Shown here in pieces: positions 1 to 10,700 of a stretch of DNA of 64,000 bases (its first letter is position 1; each line of letters opens with the position of its first letter). Location of the stretch: the NCBI GenBank assembly GCA_026545765.1, contig CM048841.1, positions 89,579,919-89,643,918 on the forward strand, given 5' to 3'. Under the pieces are notes generated by a model that was given only the letters and a program-made list of their open reading frames with translations, did no database searches and had not been told where the DNA came from. The translations under genes and the position numbers were made by a program. This DNA is from Plantago major (lineage: Eukaryota; Streptophyta; Magnoliopsida; Lamiales; Plantaginaceae).

Positions 1-852
1 AGAAGGAACCGAAATAACCAAAACCGCCATAAGTTCAGCTGACAAATGAATTCTAGTATCACACAACCTCTCAACCATGATTATAAAGCAAACAACAGTA
101 AAGAATCACCGGAGTGGTACCTCTTTTGCCCACATGACAAGACTGTCTTTTACTCTATCCATGGATAAAGTCTTTCCAGTCCCAGGACATCCACAGACAT
201 ACAAACTCCCCGCTTTCTCTTCCTTAACACATTCCTTACAGAAGTCTAAAATCCTATTCTGCTCAATTTCGCGGCACCTAACTATCTCCGGGGCAGTAGA
301 TACATGTAAGGCCTCTTTAACTGCTCGTAAATGCTCCTTATCTACCAAAATGAAGATCATCATCATCATCATTCATCACAATCAAATAGCTACTAATGAA
401 AGCCAAACAGACTAAATTAAGATCCAATCAACAAGAGATAAACCACAATCGAACCGTACCCGTGGGATCCCAAGTCAATTTTTCAATAACAGTCTCAGAC
501 GATTTCTCTTCCTCTGGTGATGCACACAAACTCATCCTCTCACTCAGAGATTTCGCGACCGACTTCAAGCAAAAGCAGTAATACAAATCATTAACCAAAT
601 CAAAACTATAATTAACAGATTAGAACTCAAAATGGATAAAATTAAGCATCGAAATGAAAGAGACAATTCAACAAACACATCGGATGCGGAAAATGAGCTC
701 ACATTGATTTTCAAGGGAGTAGTAGGGCTGTCTTGAGGACACAATCTAGGCGATTTGCGAAGCGGCGGCGATGGAGTCGGGTCGGATCTCGGTCGGCGTT
801 TATCCGGAGTGGAAGAGGTTCCGGTACGGTTGCGTTTGGCGACGGTCGGCAT
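1..852 (-). CDS. CDC6: CDC6 replication licensing ATPase, 5' part (gene runs off left edge)
   Basis: CDC6 is an AAA+ ATPase that works with ORC to load MCM2-7 at replication origins in G1. Three coding exons join in frame: 703-852 (50 codons, ATG at 850-852), 460-562, and 121-341. The exon 1 donor is GTGAGC; the exon 2/3 junction splits a GAT codon; the exon 3 donor is GTACCA at 115-120. Exon 1 is basic and rich in Ser/Pro with SP/TP sites (TPDKRR, SPTTP), as expected of a CDK-regulated N-terminus. Exon 3 carries AVKEALHVSTAP and the Walker A motif GCPGTGKT, both close to known plant CDC6 proteins. The rest of the AAA+ domain, Walker B and the winged helix lie beyond base 1. No break is seen in the part present. 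Family identity is firm; completeness cannot be judged. Confidence 0.9.
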
Positions 853-966
853 CTCTGGAGGTGTTGATACGTATACAATTGTGAACGAATGATCTGAGAA
901 GAAACGATGTGAAGGAGATGAGATTGAGAATGAAAAAATGGCCTTCTGTAATAGAGATCTGATTAC

Positions 967-1053
967 GGCGGGAAGACACAGTTATGGCGGGAAGGGTTGC
1001 TGTTAAGGGCGTGTTTGTTTGAAGAGTTCGCCATTTCTAATTATGGCGGGAAA
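967..1053 (-). promoter_or_regulatory. Three E2F-type sites upstream of CDC6
   Basis: Three copies of GGCGGGAA, read TTCCCGCC on the gene strand, lie at 967-974, 986-993 and 1045-1053; the last extends to TTTCCCGCC. They sit 115-200 bp upstream of the CDC6 ATG, all in one orientation. E2F/DP factors bind TTTSSCGS and drive G1/S genes, and plant CDC6 is a known E2F target. The rest of 853-1298 shows no other clear signal. Confidence 0.75.
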
Positions 1054-1298
1054 AACTTTATTTTCTTTTGATTTATCACATACATCCGCAACTAGAACGA
1101 AAGGACGTCTCTTCCAGCGGCATTTTTCTTTTTATGTTCATAAAGTTCGAACTTGAGACCTTACTTTAGTGAATTCAAATTGTCATAAAAAGGATCGAGA
1201 TAATATGTTAGTTTTGACTCTAATTGTACTCTTAGAGTACACTTTATACTTGTAAGTTATAGTTCCTCAATTTCTCAAAAACAAAATTACAAAATTTC

Positions 1299-1303
1299 AT
1301 TTA
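1299..1303. repeat. Target site duplication, left copy (ATTTA)
   Basis: The five bases ATTTA directly left of the left LTR match ATTTA at 6957-6961 directly right of the right LTR. A 5-bp duplication is the usual length for copia integration. Confidence 0.85.
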
Positions 1304-1489
1304 TGTTGAGAGAAAATAGAGAAGGAGAGAATAGAGAGTTTATTCTGATCATAAAGTGAGAGTACATGATGTATATATACAAGTGAAAGAATCTTCTAGA
1401 GCATATCTAGGAGTGTATCCAAAATACATTATAACTCTTCTAATAACAGTTCCAATCAAATACTAACTCTTGTACATTTATCTCTAACA
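1304..1489 (-). repeat. 3' LTR of the copia element
   Basis: This 186-bp terminal repeat is the 3' LTR because the element reads right to left. It begins TGTTAGAG and ends TCTCAACA on the element strand. Its partner is at 6772-6956. Confidence 0.92.
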
Positions 1490-1498
1490 CTCCCCTTG
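1490..1498 (-). other. Polypurine tract of the copia element
   Basis: CAAGGGGAG on the element strand abuts the 3' LTR. This is the expected place and composition for the plus-strand primer. Confidence 0.75.
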
Positions 1499-1627
1499 AA
1501 TGAACATGAGTTAGTGATAGTTGGTACGCGAGAGATACTGCCTCGTTAAAAACCTTGCTAAGAAAACCCAGTGGGATAAAAACTTAGTCAAGGGAAAAAG
1601 AGTGCAGTGCGTATCCAACTCCCCTGA

Positions 1628-2974
1628 TTAGAGTGTCACTTCAATTCTTTTGAGTCGCCACATCCCAATCTTTCGAACCAGTCTCTCGAATAATGGAGGT
1701 GGAAGTGATTTGGTAAATAAGTCCGCCAAGTTTTCAATTGAACGAATCTGTTGAACTTGAATAGATCCTTCTTCTTGTAAATCATGATTGAAGAAAAACT
1801 TTGGTGATATGTGCTTTGTCCGGTCACCTTTGATGAAGCCTCCCTTCAGTTGAGCTATGCAAGCTGCATTGTCCTCATATAACACAGTTGGAACTTCCTT
1901 CTTGAATGTAAGACCACATGTATCTCGAACATGTCCGATTAAAGATCTTAGCCAAACACACTCACTACTTGCTTCATGAATTGCTAAAATTTCTGCATGG
2001 TTAGAAGAAGTAGCAGATAAAGTTTGCTTAACAGAACGCCGTGAAATGGTTGTACCTCCACATGTAAACAGATAACCTGTTTGAGATCGAGCTTTGTGCG
2101 GATCAGACAAATATCCCGCATCGGCATATCCAATTAATTCTGGATTGCTACATTTTGGATAATACAAGCCCATATCCATTGTGCCTCGTAAGTATCGAAG
2201 TACTTGTTTAACTCCAGTCCAATGTCTTCGAGTTGGAGAAGAACTATATCTTGCTAGTAAATTAACAGCAAAAGCTATATCAGGTCGAGTATTGTTAGCA
2301 AGATACATCAGTGTGCCAATAGCACTAAGATATGGCACATCAGGGCCAAGAAGTTCTTCATCATCTTCACGAGGTCTAAATGGGTCTCTTTTCACATCGA
2401 GAGACCTTACAACCATGGGGGTATTTATTGGATGAGCCTTATCCATATAAAATCGTTTCAACAGTCTTTCCAAATAATTGGACTGATGGATAAGTGTGTC
2501 GTTTGCCAAATGCTCGATTTGTAGACCCAAACAATACTTTGTTTTCCCAAGGTCTTTCATTTCAAATTCATTCTTCAAACAATCGACTGCCTTTGCTAAC
2601 TCTTCAGGAGTTCCAATAATATTCAAGTCATCGACATATACATCAATAATGACAAATTTCGATCCTGATCGTTTAATGAAAACGCATGGACATATATGAT
2701 CGTTTGTATAGCCTTCATTTTTCAAAAATGTGCTCAAACGATTGAACCACATTCGTCCCGATTGTTTTAATCCATATAAGGATTTATTCAACTTAATTGA
2801 ATAACCATCTCGGGATTGTCCTGCGGGCACTTTGAATCCCTTAGGGATTTTCATGTATATGTCATTTTCCAGTGAGCCATACGGATAGGCTGTAACAACA
2901 TCCATAAGACGCATTTCGAGTTTCTCATGTGTAGCCAGACTTATCAGATAGCGAAATGTAATCGCATCCATCAC
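1628..2974 (-). pseudogene. copia reverse transcriptase/RNase H segment
   Basis: A 448-residue open stretch encodes most of the reverse transcriptase and the RNase H domain. Visible landmarks are DVVTAYPYGSL, SLYGLKQSGRMW, the catalytic YVDD box, then YADAGYLSDP and YEDNAAC of RNase H. The N-terminal part of the domain continues at 3023-3319 but is separated from it by an in-frame TAA at 3023-3025. It belongs to the element at 1304-6956. Confidence 0.9.
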
Positions 2975-3022
2975 AGAAGAATACGTCTCTTCATAATCAA
3001 TTCCAGGTCTTTGAGTAAAACC

Positions 3023-3561
3023 TTATGCGACAAGCCTTGCTTTATATCTTGCAATTTCATTTTTCTCGTTTCTTTTTCGCACAAATACCCATTTGTATCC
3101 AACGGGTTTTACACCATTTGGTGTACGGACGACAGGTCCGAAAACTTCACGTTTTCCAAGAGAGTTCAATTCTGCAGTAATTGCCTCTTTCCAATTTGGC
3201 CAATCATCTCTATGACTACATTCTTTTATAGATGTAGGTTCAAGATCCTCATTTTGTTCCACAATATCGCGCGCTACATTATATGAGAATATTGTGTCGA
3301 CGTCGATTTCATTTCCCATGTCTTTCTATTCACGACATAATTTATCGAGATCTCTTCATTTTCAACAATTTCAGGTACCTGAATCTCTTTTGCATTGTTG
3401 TGTGACTTATCAGGAGTCTTTTCACTCTCTTCTAGAGCTTTTTCCTCTAACGGGCCATTATTAGCTCCTTTCCGTTTTCGAGGATTTTTATCTTTGGAAC
3501 CGACTGGTCTTCCACGCTTCATGCGTGCCTTAGACTCATTTGTAATTTGCCCTTCAGGCAC
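3023..3561 (-). pseudogene. copia integrase-RT linker and start of reverse transcriptase, broken
   Basis: Two overlapping open stretches in different frames carry a basic linker (KRGRPVGSKDKNPRKRK) and the start of reverse transcriptase (WKEAITAELNSL, VGYKWVFVRK). At least one frame change occurs between them near 3.3 kb and another near 3.6 kb. The second stretch ends at the TAA at 3023-3025, where family members read on. This is decay, not an alternative gene. Confidence 0.8.
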
Positions 3562-3744
3562 TTCAATTCTATTTGGAGCATTTGCAGCTGGAATATATTA
3601 TTTCGTAACTTCTTTTGGATCAGCGAAAATGAGTCTGGCAGTTGATTCGCAAGAGTTTGTAAAGGAATTATCTTTCGAACTTCATGTTCACTTTGATTTG
3701 TTCGAGGATCAAAAACAGATAATGATAATTCATTCCACGATATA

Positions 3745-5160
3745 TTACTTCCCAACTTTTCCAACTGCTTTGTTTCCCCCCCCCCCCCCCCCCCCCCCCA
3801 TTGTTGGAAAGTTTGATTCATCAAAATGGCAATCGACAAACCTTTCCGTAAATAAATCTCCAGTAGATGGTTCTAAATACTTGATTATCGAAGGAGATTC
3901 ATATCCAACATATATCCCCATTCTTCTTTGGGGTCCCATGTTTGTGCGTTGTGGTGGAACAATAGGCACATAAACCGCACATCCAAATATTTTAAGATGA
4001 GATATATTTGGTTGATAACCACATACCATTTGCATGGGGGAGAACTTATGATAGCTTATTGGCCTGATGCGGACAAGTGTCGTAGCATGTAAAATTGCAT
4101 GTCCCCATGTTGATGTAGGGAGTCTAGATTGCATAAGTAATGGCCTTGCAATTAATTGGAGGCGTTTAATAAATGATTCGGCCATACCATTTTGTGTATG
4201 AACATGTGCAACAGGATGTTCAACTTTTATGTCAATCGACATGCAATAATCGTTAAATGCTTGCGATGAAAATTCAGCAGCATTATCAAGGCGAATGCTC
4301 TTGATTGGAGATTCAGGAAAGTGTGCTCGTAAGCGAATTATTTGGGCAAGCAGTCTTGAAAATGCCATATTACGAGTAGATAATAAGCACACATGTGACC
4401 ATCTCGTAGATGCATCTATCAAAACCATAAAATATCTTAATGGTCCAGATGGTGGTTGTATTGGTCCACATATATCTCCATGAATTCTTTCAAGAAAAGA
4501 AGGACTTTCATATCCAACCTTTTCAAATGATGGTTTTGTAATCAATTTGCCTTTAGAGCAAGCACCGCATGAGAATTCCTTGTTGTGGTAAATCTTTTGA
4601 TTTTTCAATGTATGACCACATGAATTTTCAATAATCTTTCGCATCATCATTGATCCGGGATGGCCCAATCGATCATGACAAACTTTAAAATTGCTATCAA
4701 TTTGCTTTTCCATAGCATATGTTTCAATTGCTCTAATCTTAGAGTAATATAAGCCAGGGGACAATTCCGGTAGTTTTTCCAATACATTTTTCTTACCGGA
4801 TTTCACTGTTGTGATATAGAGAAATTCTTTGCCATTTTCACTCATAGTCTCAACATGATATTCATTCCGTCGAATATCTTTAAAGCTCAACAAGTTTCGC
4901 TGAGACTGAGAAGAATATAATGCTTCTTCTATGGCAACCATTGTCCCATTTGGTAGTGTTATTTTCGCTCTACCAGAGCCTTCAATCAATTTCGCACCAC
5001 CAGAAATTGTATTTACATTCGCTTGCCTCATCGACAAGTAGTCAAAGAACTTGACATCATTGAATATGCTGTGTGTTGTTGCACTATTAGCTAGGCATAT
5101 TTCCGCCTCATTTGTCTCGGATATTTTCATATTATCTTCAAGAAATAGAATAAGCAACAT
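3745..5160 (-). pseudogene. copia protease remnant and integrase
   Basis: This 471-residue stretch begins with the end of the protease region. The usual D-S-[AG]-T-T-H active-site box reads NSATTH, so the catalytic Asp is Asn (codon at 5086-5088). Integrase follows: the HHCC zinc region (HDRLGHPG ... CGACSKGK), then the D,D,E core with HGDICGPI, LIDASTRW and RLDNAAEF. The frame ends in a run of Gly codons from the C tract at 3776-3799, after which the sequence continues in another frame. Confidence 0.88.
3776..3799. repeat. 24-base poly-C tract inside the integrase region
   Basis: An uninterrupted run of 24 C (G on the element strand) lies exactly where the integrase frame is lost. Related elements would not be expected to encode polyglycine here, so the run may be slippage or an assembly length error. 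Confidence 0.9.
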
Positions 5161-5321
5161 AAATAAAAGGAAAAACTTGATTTTATTTCAATGACAAAAA
5201 TCCTAAGCTACCAAAAAGGTACATCATAAATGCTAGAAAATTCAAATCCTAATGTTCTTGAAAAAGAGCAAATCCTAAATGCAAAAAGAATAAATCCTAA
5301 GCTACTTAAAAAATAAACAAC

Positions 5322-5801
5322 TCAAATTTGGGTACTTCCATCATCATTCTTGGTATCACTTGCCCCTTCAGGGAACTCAAAGAAATCATCAAGTATTTCA
5401 CTTTTGTATCCATGATCTTTAAAGAAATCAGACACATCGAAATGTGTAGCATCGTATGGGCTACGAGTAGTATTGTCTTCAACAAAATTAGCTTCAGCCT
5501 TCTTTTCTCTAAGTGATGCTTGGTAAAGATCCACAAGATGTTGAGAAGTATGACATTTACGCTCCCAATGGTCATTCATACCACATTTATAACACTTTTC
5601 ATCAACATACTTCCTTTTGCCATGCCCAGTTTTGGATCCTTCACCCTTTTGGTGGTGGTTTGCATTATGATAGCTATTGTTTTGACAATATCCTCCACGA
5701 CCACGTCCATCACCACGACCAGAGTTATTATTAGGACGAAATCCTCCACGTCCTCGTCCATGATTGCCAGGATTGGAATTTCTTCCATTAAAAGATGTCA
5801 C
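5322..5801 (-). pseudogene. copia gag zinc-knuckle segment
   Basis: A Gly/Arg/Asn-rich region (RGRGGFRPNNN, GRGRGGY) precedes a CX2CX4HX4C zinc knuckle, CYKCGMNDHWERKC. This is the nucleocapsid part of gag. It is separated from the capsid-like part at 5894-6586 by a frame break near 5.8-5.9 kb. Confidence 0.85.
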
Positions 5802-5893
5802 ATTCGCTTGTGGAATGGATCAGCATACCATAGGCGTGTTTCATGATTTTCAAGAAGAGCTCATTATTTTGCTCACTACTAGAAGGCATGAGA

Positions 5894-6586
5894 TCAACTC
5901 GTAATATTTTTGAAGCCCTTCACGATATTGCTTGTAACAAAGATATTAGATACATGGAAAGTGGTGTATGTTTTTTCTAGCATGTCATCCTCAGTGACTG
6001 TCTCACCACATAACTTCAACTTGGAAGTGATTCGGAACATCGCCGAATTAAAATCATTCACAGATTTAAAATCTTGCAGACGCAAGTGAAGCCATTCATA
6101 TCGGGCTCTAGGAAGTATCACCGTCTTTTGGTGATCATACCTTTCTTTCAAATTTGTCCAAAGTTCCGCCGGATCTTTGACAGTAAGGTATTCAGTTTTC
6201 AATCTTTCATCAAGATGATGGCGAAGAAATATCATCGCTTTAGCCTTATCTTGGCTGGTTGACATGTTACCAACCTTGATTGTCTCTCCTAGGCCCTTGG
6301 CATCTAGGTGGATTTCTGCGTCGAGAATCCATGACAAATAGTTCTTTCCACTGATATCAAGTGCCACAAATATATACGAAACATGCATATTAAATAAATA
6401 AAAGATTTGGGTAATTATGATCTTTGAAAACAAGCGGACTGCTTTGTGCAAACATAAACAAATTTTTTTTTTTTTAAGTAATATAAAAAAGAAAAGCAAA
6501 AGAGATTCATGCATAGTGTGCATATGGACAAAACAAAACTCATGCAATTTATTATATACTGACACATAGACATTGATTGTACGCAA
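5894..6586 (-). pseudogene. copia gag N-terminal (UBN2/DUF4219-like) segment
   Basis: The conserved gag region is visible from LDISGKNYLSW through HLDAKGLGETI, LWTNLKERYDHQK and FNSAMFRITSKLKLCGE to EDDMLEKTY. After that the frame shifts and the match is lost. The first 70 or so residues of the open stretch are low-complexity leader sequence, so the true start is probably the Met at about 6385. Confidence 0.85.
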
Positions 6587-6756
6587 GACACATGCATACT
6601 GAAAACCCTTTACCGTTTACCGATTACGATCCATTACCTTTGTGCTCCAATCAGATGGATGAAAACAGATGAAGGTTTGATTCTTTTTTTTTTTTTTTTT
6701 CCAGTTTTTGTCCGTACGGAAGGTTAGAGTTTTGGGATCTCAGTTGGTTGAACACT

Positions 6757-6771
6757 TTCGTGCTGATAACG
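6757..6771 (-). other. Primer-binding-site region of the copia element
   Basis: The bases just inside the 5' LTR read CGTTATCAGCACGAA on the element strand. A primer binding site is expected here. The match to the usual initiator-Met complement (TGGTATCAGAGC) is only partial, so the tRNA is not assigned. Confidence 0.45.
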
Positions 6772-6956
6772 TGTTGAGAGAAAATAGAGAAGAAGAGAAT
6801 AGAGAGTTTATTCTGATCATAAAGTGAGAGTACATGATGTATATTTACAAGTAAAAGAATGTTCTAGAGCATATCTAGAAGTGTATCCTGAATACATATA
6901 ACTATTCTAATAACATTTCTAATCAAATACTAACTCTTGTACATTTATCTCTAACA
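6772..6956 (-). repeat. 5' LTR of the copia element
   Basis: This 185-bp copy of the terminal repeat is followed at 6957-6961 by ATTTA, the right half of the target duplication. It matches 1304-1489 apart from about ten substitutions and one indel. Confidence 0.92.
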
Positions 6957-6961
6957 ATTTA
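6957..6961. repeat. Target site duplication, right copy (ATTTA)
   Basis: Matches 1299-1303 exactly; see the left copy. Confidence 0.85.
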
Positions 6962-7777
6962 GGGAATTTCACTTAAAGATTTACAATTCGTCTGCATATA
7001 CTTAGTTAATTTTTTAATTACACTATTTCATTCTTTATATATTTTTCTATCTCTTACTTTTTACCATCAACTTATTATTTTATCAATACTGTATATATAA
7101 ACCATTTTTTTAATCCATTCGCGTTAAGATTTATGTCAAATTGAATTGTCAAGGTGAAATTACACAACATAGCTTCCACAAAACTAAAATCTCTCAGGTC
7201 AGAGGCATTAATATTTAAATTACACTATTCGGAAATCTGTCCCTATTAGGACCCCTAATATGAAGATCTAGAATCGGATACATCCCGAAAGGTAGTGTTG
7301 TGGGTTCCCGGGAAAACAACTCTACCAGATCAGAATGTCTCCGGGACAATTTGATCAACACCTACAGTGATAACATTACAACACAATTTGCATGGACATA
7401 TTACAAGTTACAAGCCACATACAAAAACATACAATTAGTTTATGCAGATTTGGTGCCCAAAAGTTAATGAGAAAGCCTAATAGCATTCAACACTCTCTAT
7501 GGGCAAAAAAACTTGCCCCCCAAAAAGAAGGTTAATTGGGACGGAGAAGCAGCATTTTGCTGATATTAATAATGTATTAGTGTCGTCGCACATTGGTCTT
7601 CGTACCTCTGTTAGCCTAACCAAACAACCTTAAGAAAACTCTACTCTTAAAGGTCTCCAGAAAATTTCAGACAGTATGGCTTCTAGTCAGACAGGAGCAA
7701 ATGGAAGCGACATAGAAGAACCAAAATGTATATTGCATTCCCCCACGCCTTGAGAGGTTGCTACATTAGAGTAGTGG
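6962..7777. other. Intergenic region and NHX 3' UTR
   Basis: No coding signal was found here. The right-hand 150-300 bp is probably the 3' UTR of the NHX gene (minus strand). The remainder is AT-rich spacer next to the retroelement. Confidence 0.5.
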
Positions 7778-10700
7778 TTAGATTTTCGCTTCTTCTTCTT
7801 CTTCCTCTTCTTGTGCTACTTCTGGTACATCTTCCAAGTTATGCACGCTATGTTCAATTGGTGAGCCAGGTACGTATGGGACAAAACCACGTCCACCAAA
7901 AACTGGACGCATGAAAGTATCATCAAATTTTCTCCAATAGTAATGGACAGTTCGAGTAGGGGTTGTCAATAGCATCCTTAAACTGCTAGGACGTTCATGA
8001 CCAAGACTTCCTGATGTCAGCATGCTATTTACGAAGAGTTCAGCATCAGAGTCATCACGACTTCCGCCAAGAAGTGGTGTTGTGAATGACTTTGGAGTAG
8101 TGGTTTCTGAAGAAGCCATTCGGATTAGTTGTTTAGATGGGGGGTCCAACAACAACCTGACTAGAGGTTTCGTCATCAAGCCAAATACCTACACGAACAT
8201 CCAACAGAACATGTTATATGCCCTTTAGATTCTTAAAAGGTGTAGGGGGAATTTATAGTAACTTGGAAAATGCAACTTCAACAGATGTGCTTTCAAGAAA
8301 AATGCAAGTTTACAGAAGCTAAAGGTTCGCACAGGTTTAAGAATCTTACAACAGTGCTGAAAAGCACAACTATTATTGTGCTAGTGATCAGGATGGCGCT
8401 CCCTCTTTCATCAGATTGCCCGCCCCTAGTGAACTGCAGAGTGAAAATGTTATCTCTGGAAGAACATGGATATAATCTCCCTGATAGATACAGCCACGGG
8501 TAGAATTAGAAATATACCTGGTTATAGGCAAGTGCCATGGAAACAGCACCTCGCATAAGACCAGCCCACCATATCGTAACCTGCAAATCATGATTGGCAA
8601 AATAAGCTTGGTCACTTTAATGAAACGTTAGTATACTTGACATAAGGATCCTTCAGCACATACTTGCTGCGCGAATCCAATTTTCTGGTGTGCTGTTTTT
8701 CTGGTCAAATTAGAAAGAAATGACAGGGGAAAAACAAAGACTGCTCTCCCAAGCATAACCAATCCCATCAGAGTTGCACTGACAGAAACTAGTGTTTTTG
8801 GGCTGCAAATACAGGACAGCTTACATGATAAGAACAATCAGATTCAACAGATAGCCAAGGAGAATGTTGTGATGAGCCTTACAGACAACCGTACCTGTCA
8901 ACTACGACCTTCCATTTCTCAATGTCCAGAGCATCCATGCCAACATAAAGAAATATGAAAGTCTCAGAAACAAATGACAATGTTGCAAATGTATGCCTGC
9001 ATTACATTTGAAGATCCATAGATGATTAAGTTTCGCTTGTTTGCTTGTTCCTCAATAAAATTTCTAACATCATTGATATATCCACTGAAGCTTACGTCTA
9101 TAGTGCATATGCAATTCTCGAAATTTTAGGGGTGTTAAGTTCAAACAACACTCTCACAAGGGGAACAAACAATTACCCACTTAACTCCAGGAGATGTGTA
9201 TGTAAATCACTCCAATAAATGAAAAATATGCAGTACAAATTAGAAGAATCGTAGCCATGCATGTGTATTATATTGTCTCAAATTGTAAGGTATCGCCAAC
9301 GTACTTCGTGGTTACTCTGGAGTTCTCAGTGACATTATGCCAGGTATAGTGCGACATCACAATCCCACAGAAGAAGACAGTCAGGATACCGCTTAAATAG
9401 AATAACTGCAAGACACCTCTACTTAGATAAGAAGAAAATCAAAAAATTCTTCCACAGTGGAGGCTAAGAATGTAATTTGAAGGCTATTTATCCAGAAACT
9501 TACTTCAGCTAACATGTATGATAAGTAGGCCATAAGCATCATGATGGCAACTTCACGATCAGTTGAGTGCCTGGAGTTTATCACAGAATCTGCCTGAATA
9601 TCATATAGTAACTAGCAAAGCTCAAAGCCACCGTTCTTAATCAAGGCCTCAATTAAAGTTTCTTTTCATCGTAAATGCAAATGGCTGCAATTTATACAGA
9701 CTACGAAACCACATTCCTTACACAGAAAACAACGTGCTATAATAACCATAATATACGGCAGAAAGATGAGATTAGCAGGCACTATCTTGCAGAAATTATA
9801 TTTAACTTCTTAAGAAACATTATTTTTAAACCATCTGCAAGTTTTACAGGTTCATCACATGGCTTCCCATGATATATGCCAAAAAAAAAAAATGTGAAGA
9901 ATTGTTATTTAAATTTAGACAGTTTCCTGTAAGACTCAAAAAGTCGCTCACCTCCCAAAATAAAGTGTCTTTATGATGTATGCACTGAGTAATCCAACCT
10001 GTAACAGAAGAGAAATGTTCAGTTGGTGTGAACAGAGAATCTTAGGAGCTCATAGACATGCCATGACAGAGAGAGGGAGAGACTCACTACAACCCCTAAT
10101 ACGGTACTCGAGATGAATAAATGGAAGAAGTTTCCAATTAGCGGGAAAGCTACATTGATGTTGATATTTGACAGATCAAAGTTCTGGACTGCATTGAAAA
10201 TGACCACAGAGGTTGCATCATTCACAACACCTTCTCCAAATACGAGACTGTACAGTAATGGTGTTTCATCCTGATTCAGCACCTGCAGAATTAGACACAT
10301 TGAATTAGAAATTAAGTTTTTGGCTTTGAACAGAAAAAGGGTGTAAAATGCACCTGCAATGTGCACACTGAATCTGTTGCAGCAAAAATTGCTCCGATTG
10401 CTGGAAGGCAGCAAAAATTGCTCCGATTAGACGCAAAAATAAAAATGCCTGCAATGAAAAGCAATTAAAATGAAAATGCCTGCAAAAAGACATGGAGGCT
10501 AACTTACCCAGATAATCTCCAAACGCAAGACCAACATCCATTTTCTCCAACAATACAATAGCACCTGCCCCAATTTTTAGAAGATTTAAGTCATGTGAAG
10601 TCACCTAAAAACAACATATGAACAAGTGTGAAAATATGTCTTCAAAATGCACCATTATGAACTTTGTTTCTCCAATGCAGAAATAATTCTGGAACTTATT

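Larger units (their letters stand above)
1304..6956 (-). mobile_element. Ty1/copia LTR retrotransposon, degenerate
   Basis: A 5,653-bp element on the minus strand between two LTRs of 185-186 bp (TGTTAG...CAACA on the element strand) with matching 5-bp flanks. Gene order is gag, protease, integrase, reverse transcriptase, RNase H, which is the copia order. Reading frames are broken: gag is split near 5.9 kb, the frame shifts around a 24-base C run at 3776-3799 and again near 3.6 kb, and a TAA stop at 3023-3025 interrupts reverse transcriptase. By eye the LTRs differ at about ten positions plus one indel, about 94-95% identity, so the insertion is not recent. It sits 450 bp upstream of the CDC6 start. 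It is non-autonomous as it stands. Confidence 0.93.
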
